DNA from: Gallionella sp.
GTDB lineage: Bacteria > Pseudomonadota > Gammaproteobacteria > Burkholderiales > Gallionellaceae
Assembly (NCBI GenBank): GCA_030690245.1
Contig: JAUYGW010000196.1
Span: 1-18,311 of the forward strand
Direction of reading: 5' to 3'
DNA: 18,311 bases
This document shows positions 13,765 to 18,311 of the stretch, piece by piece; positions within the stretch are counted from its first letter, which is position 1, and each line of letters begins with the position of its first letter. The position numbers and the translations under genes were made by a program. The notes beneath the pieces were generated by a model. It saw nothing but the letters and a program-made list of their open reading frames with translations. It was not told where the DNA came from and made no database searches.

Positions 13765-15023
13765 AGTAAAAACAGTCCCAGCAGCACCCCGCAGGCGATA
13801 GCGCCGAAGCCGGTGGCGACCTGCCTGGCGAGAGTCCAGCCGCCGATGAAAACCACCATGCCGAACTTGAACGCGAGATTGGCAAGGAAGGCGAGGGTAA
13901 TCGCGGTGACGGTCTGCTGTTCGCTCAATTGGCCGAGGTTGAAAAGGCGCAGGCTGGACAGGGTGATCGCATCCACATCGGTCAGACCCGATGCCAATGC
14001 CACGGCATACAGACCCCGGCTGCCGGCAATATCCGCCATCCATGCCGAACCCAACAGCACGACGACATACAGCAGGCCGAAACCGATCGCGGTATGCAGT
14101 TCGGCTGGATTGGATGTTTCCGGGATGTAGAGTTCGGTGGCATTGCTCATCTTGCGCCAGTTGTACAAAGCGACCATCAAACCAGACAGCAGGCCGCCAG
14201 CCAGCACCGGCAGCAGGCTGGGCAGCGCACCAAAGGCGACCACGGCGCTGACCACCAGCAGCCGCAGCAGCACCACGATGCTGGCTATCACGATCACCGA
14301 TGCGGCAAGGTTCAGCATGGCCTGGTTGCTCTTGCCGTGTTTTGCATAAATCATCGTGGTTGCGGTGCTGGAAACAAGGCCGCCGAAAAAGCCCAGTAGC
14401 GGCGCGCCATAGCGGGTTCCCACCATGTGCAGCGCGGTGTAGCCCGCCAGGCTGATGCCGGAGATCAGCACCACCATCAGCCAGGCATGATGCGGATTGA
14501 TGGCGCCGTAGGGGCCGTAGTTATGATCCGGCAGGATCGGCAATACGATAAAAGTCAGCACGGAAAATTGCAGCACGGCGACCAGGTCGCGGCGCGTGAG
14601 TTTCTGCGACAGTCCGCGCAGTTCCGGCTTGAAATAGAGCAGGGCGGTGACGCCTATTGCCAGCATTACAGCCAGTTTGGCGAGGCCGTACCAGATCATC
14701 GCGCCCAGCATGTAACACAACAGCAGAGCGATCACGGTAGTGGTGCCTGGGTCGTCTTCGTCACGGGGGTTGTTGAGGTAGGCGGCGATAATCATGCCGG
14801 CCACGGCAATCAGGCCGGCAATCAGCAGCCAGGGCGAGCCGAGTTTTGTGGAGAGCAGCGCAGACATAGTGCCAAACAAAGCGACCAGCGCGAAGGTGCG
14901 CAGCCCGGCTTTGGCCGAGGGGTTGCGCTCGCGTTCCAGCCCGATCAGCAGACCGATGGCGAGGCTGGTGAGGAATTGCGGCAACGCTTCGATGTTGTTG
15001 CCATGCAAAAAGCTGGTTTCCAT
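13761..15023 (-). CDS. MgtC/SapB family membrane protein with DUF4010
   Basis: This 420-residue polytopic membrane protein has an N-terminal MgtC-like part, with SLAIGLLIGLERERNP (residues 20-35), GLRTFALVALFG (40-51) and DEDDPGTTTVIALLLCYMLGA (~88-108), and a DUF4010 C-terminal half rich in membrane helices. LVSSTATTMIYAKHGK and ASGLTDVDAITLSSLRL are typical of the latter. MgtC proteins are linked to survival in low magnesium and ATP synthase control; the longer DUF4010 form is widespread in environmental proteobacteria and lacks an agreed function. AAAGG 7-8 nt upstream supports ATG 15023. It lies 84 nt behind recJ on the same strand. The stop codon is part of a REPIN. Confidence 0.88.
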   Translation of the reverse strand: METSFLHGNNIEALPQFLTSLAIGLLIGLERERNPSAKAGLRTFALVALFGTMSALLSTKLGSPWLLIAGLIAVAGMIIAAYLNNPRDEDDPGTTTVIALLLCYMLGAMIWYGLAKLAVMLAIGVTALLYFKPELRGLSQKLTRRDLVAVLQFSVLTFIVLPILPDHNYGPYGAINPHHAWLMVVLISGISLAGYTALHMVGTRYGAPLLGFFGGLVSSTATTMIYAKHGKSNQAMLNLAASVIVIASIVVLLRLLVVSAVVAFGALPSLLPVLAGGLLSGLMVALYNWRKMSNATELYIPETSNPAELHTAIGFGLLYVVVLLGSAWMADIAGSRGLYAVALASGLTDVDAITLSSLRLFNLGQLSEQQTVTAITLAFLANLAFKFGMVVFIGGWTLARQVATGFGAIACGVLLGLFLL

Positions 15024-15050
15024 CGCTTTACCTTTTTGCTTCCTTAGGAA

Positions 15051-15114
15051 CGAGGAGCGTGGATTGAGGATCGAGTTAGAAGCGGGTCAACGGGTTTTCC
15101 TCGCTCCTCAATCC
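15051..15114. repeat. Overlapping short inverted repeats between recJ and the MgtC-family gene
   Basis: GGATTGAGG (15061-15069) pairs with CCTCAATCC (15106-15114), and GAGGAGCG (15052-15059) pairs with CGCTCCTC (15102-15109), so two alternative folds compete for the same right arm. It overlaps the recJ stop and has no T-run, so it is not an intrinsic terminator. It could be a small repeat remnant or an RNA processing signal. Confidence 0.45.
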
Positions 15115-16805
15115 TCTTTCCCATGCCAGTGGCGAATGATGAGTTGCAAACTCTGCGTGCCATTGTATTCATTGACGCTCAGGCTGTACACGGCATGTAT
15201 TTGTTTGGGTAGCGGCTCACTGTGTCCGAACAGTATTGCTTCAATTGGTTTTCCATGCCTACTTAATCGCAATTTCAGATGTTTTTCGCCGACCACGCGC
15301 TGGTTCTGCACAACGAAGTTGTCGTTGAATTGCGGGGCAGGGAAGCCTTGGCCCCATACCTGTTCATCCAGCAGGCGCGCCACGTCCAGCGTCATCTCGG
15401 CATGTTCCAGCGTACCGTCGGTTTCGATGCGCTGCGCGAGGTCGCTTTCATCGAGCAGTTCGGTGGCGATTTCTTCGAAGGCGGCGGCAAAATTCACAAA
15501 ATCGGCTTCGGCGATGCTCAGTCCCGCAGCTGCTGCGTGGCCGCCGAATTTCCTGATGAGCGAGGGGTGGCGTTTGCTGACCAAGTCCAGCGCGTCGCGC
15601 AGGTGCAATGCGGAGATGGAGCGCCCGGAGCCTTTCAATTCACCGTCGTTGGCGCGCGCGAAGGCGATTACCGGACGATGGAATTTGTCCTTGAGGCGCG
15701 AGGCGAGGATGCCGATCACGCCCTGATGCCATGCTTCGTCGAACAGCGCGAGACTGAAGTTATCGCTGGCGTCGATTTGCTCCAGAGCCGCCAGCGCGCT
15801 GTCCTGCATGTTCGCTTCGATGCCGCGCCGCTCGCGGTTCAATGCGTCCAATTTGGCGGCAATTTGTGTGGCGGTTGCATCGTCGTCGGCCAGCAGGCAG
15901 GCTATGCCCAGGCTCATATCGTCCAGTCTGCCCGCCGCATTCAGGCGTGGCCCGACGGTGAAGCCCATATCCTGGCTGGAGGCTTTTTCCGGATATTTTC
16001 TCGATACTCGCAACAGCGCGTTGATGCCCGCGCAGGCGCGCCCGGCGCGCATGCGTTGCAAGCCCTGCTGTATGAGGATGCGGTTGTTCTGATCCAGCTT
16101 CACCACATCGGCGACTGTGCCCAGCGCGACCAGGTCGAGCAGCTCGGCAAGCCTGGGTTCGGGGCGCTCCGTGAATGCGCCGCGTGCACGCAGCTCGGCA
16201 CGCAACGCCAGCAGCACGTAGAACATCACGCCGACACCGGCCAGATGCTTGCCGGGAAAGGCGCAGCCGGGCTGATTGGGGTTGACGATGCAGGCCGCGT
16301 CCGGCAGCGTATCGCCGGGCAGGTGATGGTCGGTGACGAATACCTGCATTCCCAGGCGATTGGCTTCGGCAACGCCTTCGACGCTGGCGATGCCGTTATC
16401 CACCGTCAGCAGGATGTCCGGTTTGCGCTCTGCGGCGAGTTGCACGATCTCGGGCGTCAGGCCGTAACCGTATTCGAAGCGGTTCGGCACGATGAAATCG
16501 ATTTGCGCACCGAAGCTGCGCAGCCCGCGCACCGCCACCGCGCAGGCGGTTGCGCCATCGGCATCGTAGTCGGCGATGACCAGCAATTTTTTTCTTGCGG
16601 CGATTGCATCGGCCAGCAAGCGCGCCATTTCCCGCGCATTTTTCAGGTTGTCGAACGGCAGCAGTCCGGCAAGCGAGGTGTCCAGTTGCTGGCTGTCCGT
16701 GATGCCGCGCGCAGCAAAAACTTTTGCCAATGCCGACGCATAGCCGTTATCGAGCAAGTGCTGCAAGGCTGAAGCGGGAATGCTGCGCGGGGCGATTTCT
16801 GGCAT
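15108..16805 (-). CDS. recJ: Single-stranded-DNA-specific exonuclease RecJ
   Basis: RecJ degrades single-stranded DNA 5' to 3' in RecF-pathway recombination, mismatch repair and base-excision repair. The 565-residue length fits the family (E. coli 577). DHH-phosphoesterase motifs are visible: VIADYDADGATA (residues 76-87), LLTVDNGI (132-139) and FVTDHHLPG (156-164). GFTVGPRLNAAGRLDDM marks the following motif region, and FGGHAAAAGLSI the DHHA1 domain; an OB-fold tail follows. The Met at 16805 has no clear ribosome binding site, but the N-terminus aligns sensibly in length. The gene is divergent from lysC with a 156-nt shared upstream region, and the MgtC-family gene follows it on the same strand. 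Confidence 0.96.
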   Translation of the reverse strand: MPEIAPRSIPASALQHLLDNGYASALAKVFAARGITDSQQLDTSLAGLLPFDNLKNAREMARLLADAIAARKKLLVIADYDADGATACAVAVRGLRSFGAQIDFIVPNRFEYGYGLTPEIVQLAAERKPDILLTVDNGIASVEGVAEANRLGMQVFVTDHHLPGDTLPDAACIVNPNQPGCAFPGKHLAGVGVMFYVLLALRAELRARGAFTERPEPRLAELLDLVALGTVADVVKLDQNNRILIQQGLQRMRAGRACAGINALLRVSRKYPEKASSQDMGFTVGPRLNAAGRLDDMSLGIACLLADDDATATQIAAKLDALNRERRGIEANMQDSALAALEQIDASDNFSLALFDEAWHQGVIGILASRLKDKFHRPVIAFARANDGELKGSGRSISALHLRDALDLVSKRHPSLIRKFGGHAAAAGLSIAEADFVNFAAAFEEIATELLDESDLAQRIETDGTLEHAEMTLDVARLLDEQVWGQGFPAPQFNDNFVVQNQRVVGEKHLKLRLSRHGKPIEAILFGHSEPLPKQIHAVYSLSVNEYNGTQSLQLIIRHWHGKED

Positions 16806-16961
16806 GGGGGTGTCCGGACAAAAGTTTTTCGTAGTGATAGCCTGCTAAAGCACCTCAGGTGGCTTGAGTTTAACAAATCACGGCATCTTGCCGCCTCGTT
16901 TTTTTTAGGCAGGTGCGCTAGAATTGCGCACTTTTTAGTTTAAGTCAGGCATAGAAAAATC
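16806..16961. other. Divergent recJ-lysC intergenic region
   Basis: These 156 bases hold the promoters of both genes. On the plus strand TAGAAT (16919-16924) is a fair -10 for lysC, but no -35 is convincing at 16-18 nt. CGGCA/TGCCG (16881-16893) is a small stem ahead of a T8 run (16900-16907), without any plus-strand gene upstream to terminate. No riboswitch-like structure is apparent. Confidence 0.4.
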
Positions 16962-18194
16962 GTGGCATTGATAGTTCAGAAGTACGGCGGCACATCGGTC
17001 GGCAGCCCCGAGCGCATCAAGAACGTGGCGCGGCGCGTCGCGAAATTCAAGGCGCAGGGGCATCAGGTCGTGGTGGTGGTTTCGGCGATGAGCGGCGAAA
17101 CCAACCGCCTGATCGGCCTTGCCCATGAAATCCAGAAGCACCCCGATCCGCGCGAGCTGGATGTGATCATCTCCACCGGCGAGCAGGTCACTATCGGCCT
17201 GCTGGCGATGGCGCTCAAGGATGCCGGCCTGAAGGCGAAGAGCTACACCGGCGGGCAGGTCAGGATACTCACCGATAGCGCCTTCACCAAGGCGCGCATC
17301 GTGAGCATCGACGAGGAGAACATCCGTACCGATCTGGCCAACGACTGCGTGGTTGTGGTCGCCGGTTTTCAAGGCATGGATGAAGACGGCAACATCACCA
17401 CGCTGGGACGCGGCGGTTCCGACACTACCGGCGTGGCGATTGCCGCAGCGCTACACGCCGACGAATGCCAGATATACACCGATGTGGACGGCGTCTATAC
17501 CACCGACCCGCGCGTGGTGCCCGAAGCGCGCCGCCTGAAGAGCATTACCTTCGAGGAAATGCTGGAGATGGCCAGCCTCGGCTCCAAGGTGCTGCAAATC
17601 CGTTCGGTGGAATTTGCCGGAAAATACAAGGTCAAGCTGCGCGTGCTGTCCAGCTTTGCAGAAGAAGGCGAAGGCACGCTGATTACTTTTGAGGATGACA
17701 ACAAAATGGAACAAGCCATTATTTCCGGGATCGCATTCAACCGCGATGAAGCCAAGATCACCGTGCTGGGCGTGCCCGACAAACCCGGCATCGCCTATCA
17801 GATTTTAGGGCCGGTCAGCGATGCCAACATCGACGTGGACATGATCATCCAGAACGTCGGCGTGGACGGCACGACCGACTTTTCCTTCACCGTGCATCGC
17901 AACGAATTCGCCAAGGCGATGGACATCCTGAAGGGCAAGGTGCAGCCGCACATCGGCGCGCGCGATGTGGTCGGCGACAACAAGGCCGCCAAGGTCTCGG
18001 TGGTCGGCGTCGGGATGCGCTCGCATGTCGGCATCGCCAGCAAGATGTTCCGTACGTTGGCGGAAGAAGGAATCAATATCCAGATGATATCCACCTCCGA
18101 AATCAAGATTTCCGTCGTCATCGACGAAAAATACCTGGAACTGGCCGTGCGCGTGCTGCATAAGGCCTTCGATCTCGATCAGGAAGACGCATAA
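16962..18194 (+). CDS. lysC: Aspartate kinase
   Basis: Aspartokinase phosphorylates aspartate, the first step toward lysine, threonine, methionine and diaminopimelate. The 410-residue protein begins at a GTG with the family's start ALIVQKYGGTSVG (Lys7, Thr11, Ser12), has FQGMDEDGNITTLGRGGSDTT (residues ~135-156), and ends with two ACT domains (~265-340 and ~345-405) that bind feedback inhibitors: ITVLGVPDKPGIAYQILG and VSVVGVGMRSHVGIASKMF. The single-function alpha/beta type suggests feedback by lysine plus threonine, as in related enzymes (inference). Bacteria with this type often make the beta subunit from an internal start, which is not obvious here. The upstream GTG context has only AGGC as a ribosome binding site. 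A tRNA-Ser gene follows after 44 nt. Confidence 0.96.
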   Translation: MALIVQKYGGTSVGSPERIKNVARRVAKFKAQGHQVVVVVSAMSGETNRLIGLAHEIQKHPDPRELDVIISTGEQVTIGLLAMALKDAGLKAKSYTGGQVRILTDSAFTKARIVSIDEENIRTDLANDCVVVVAGFQGMDEDGNITTLGRGGSDTTGVAIAAALHADECQIYTDVDGVYTTDPRVVPEARRLKSITFEEMLEMASLGSKVLQIRSVEFAGKYKVKLRVLSSFAEEGEGTLITFEDDNKMEQAIISGIAFNRDEAKITVLGVPDKPGIAYQILGPVSDANIDVDMIIQNVGVDGTTDFSFTVHRNEFAKAMDILKGKVQPHIGARDVVGDNKAAKVSVVGVGMRSHVGIASKMFRTLAEEGINIQMISTSEIKISVVIDEKYLELAVRVLHKAFDLDQEDA

Positions 18195-18198
18195 TCGT

Positions 18199-18227
18199 TT
18201 GACCTTTCGGGGCGGATACATTAATAT
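18199..18227 (+). promoter_or_regulatory. Promoter of the tRNA-Ser gene
   Basis: TTGACC (18199-18204) and TAATAT (18222-18227) are 17 nt apart and are followed by a GC-rich discriminator GCGCGGCC, typical of stringently controlled stable-RNA promoters. The tRNA begins about 11 nt after the -10. The promoter starts 4 nt after the lysC stop. Confidence 0.65.
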
Positions 18228-18238
18228 GCGCGGCCTTC

Positions 18239-18311
18239 GGAGAGGTGGCCGAGAGGTCGAAGGCACGCCCCTGCTAAGGGCGCATACGAGCTTAAACTTG
18301 TATCGAGGGTT
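18239..18311 (+). tRNA. serX: tRNA-Ser, anticodon GCU, partial at the 3' end
   Basis: The sequence begins GGAGAGGTGGCCGAG, typical of bacterial tRNA-Ser. The anticodon stem CGCCC/GGGCG (18266-18270/18278-18282) encloses the loop CTGCTAA with anticodon GCT (18273-18275), reading AGC/AGU. A long variable arm (ATACGAG and CTTGTAT around CTTAAA) confirms a class II tRNA. The window ends in the T-arm, so the acceptor 3' strand and CCA are not seen. Confidence 0.93.

Noticed and set aside
15279..16772. 497-codon plus-strand open frame opposite recJ
   Set aside because: It lies wholly antisense to recJ, whose DHH motifs are unmistakable; the translation is low-complexity and His/Gln/Arg-rich, typical of shadow frames in GC-rich DNA.
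16881..16907. Small hairpin and T8 run upstream of lysC as a terminator or attenuator
   Set aside because: The stem is only 5 bp, is separated from the T-run, and no plus-strand gene precedes it.
1..18311. CRISPR arrays, insertion sequences with transposase, integrase genes
   Set aside because: No regularly spaced direct repeats and no transposase or integrase frame were seen; the repeats present are REPIN-type palindromes.

Overview
The window looks like a chromosomal segment of a betaproteobacterium, plausibly of the Nitrosomonadales/Gallionellaceae sort. The core genes (succinyl-CoA synthetase alpha subunit, one-polypeptide class I fumarase, RecJ, aspartate kinase followed at once by tRNA-Ser) read as GC-rich betaproteobacterial proteins, and the intergenic spaces carry GTAGG-type REP/REPIN palindromes. 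The taxonomic call is inference from protein flavour and layout; no search was run.

Region 1 (1-430) is the 3' end of sucD with a tandem hairpin/terminator. Region 2 (about 430-8600) is an accessory, defence-rich stretch. It holds an ORF6N-domain gene carrying two striking palindromes, a 1260-residue SIR2-domain protein of the defence-associated sirtuin kind, a REPIN-like repeat, a membrane-anchored Mrr-type restriction endonuclease, a HigB2/HigA2-type toxin-antitoxin pair with a clear promoter and operator, and slyX plus a TerB-family gene on the minus strand. It ends with a frameshifted fragment of a RhuM-family gene and a Phd/VapC-type toxin-antitoxin pair. The two TA modules bracket slyX-terB. 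Several genes here are visibly less GC-rich than the flanking metabolic genes.

Region 3 (8600-10450) is class I fumarase, with repeated boxes in its leader and a nested inverted repeat containing a REPIN downstream. Region 4 (10469-13671) has dgkA on the minus strand and, divergent from it, a tightly packed plus-strand operon: a short ORF with a strong ribosome binding site, a chorismatase of the FkbO/Hyg5/XanB2 type, a PlsC-like acyltransferase and a family 2 glycosyltransferase. This set resembles the aromatic head-group and decoration part of aryl-polyene/xanthomonadin pathways, but the polyene-building enzymes are not in the window.

Region 5 (13681-16961) starts with a REPIN that overlaps the stop codon of an MgtC/DUF4010 membrane protein gene; that gene follows recJ on the minus strand. 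Region 6 (16962-18311) is lysC on the plus strand and a class II tRNA-Ser(GCU) running off the end.

The best candidates for something undescribed are the in-frame palindromic insertion and the separate 17-bp perfect palindrome inside the ORF6N gene that abuts the SIR2 gene, the probably leaderless HigB2-like toxin transcript, and the orphan chorismatase-acyltransferase-glycosyltransferase operon with its coupled short ORF.
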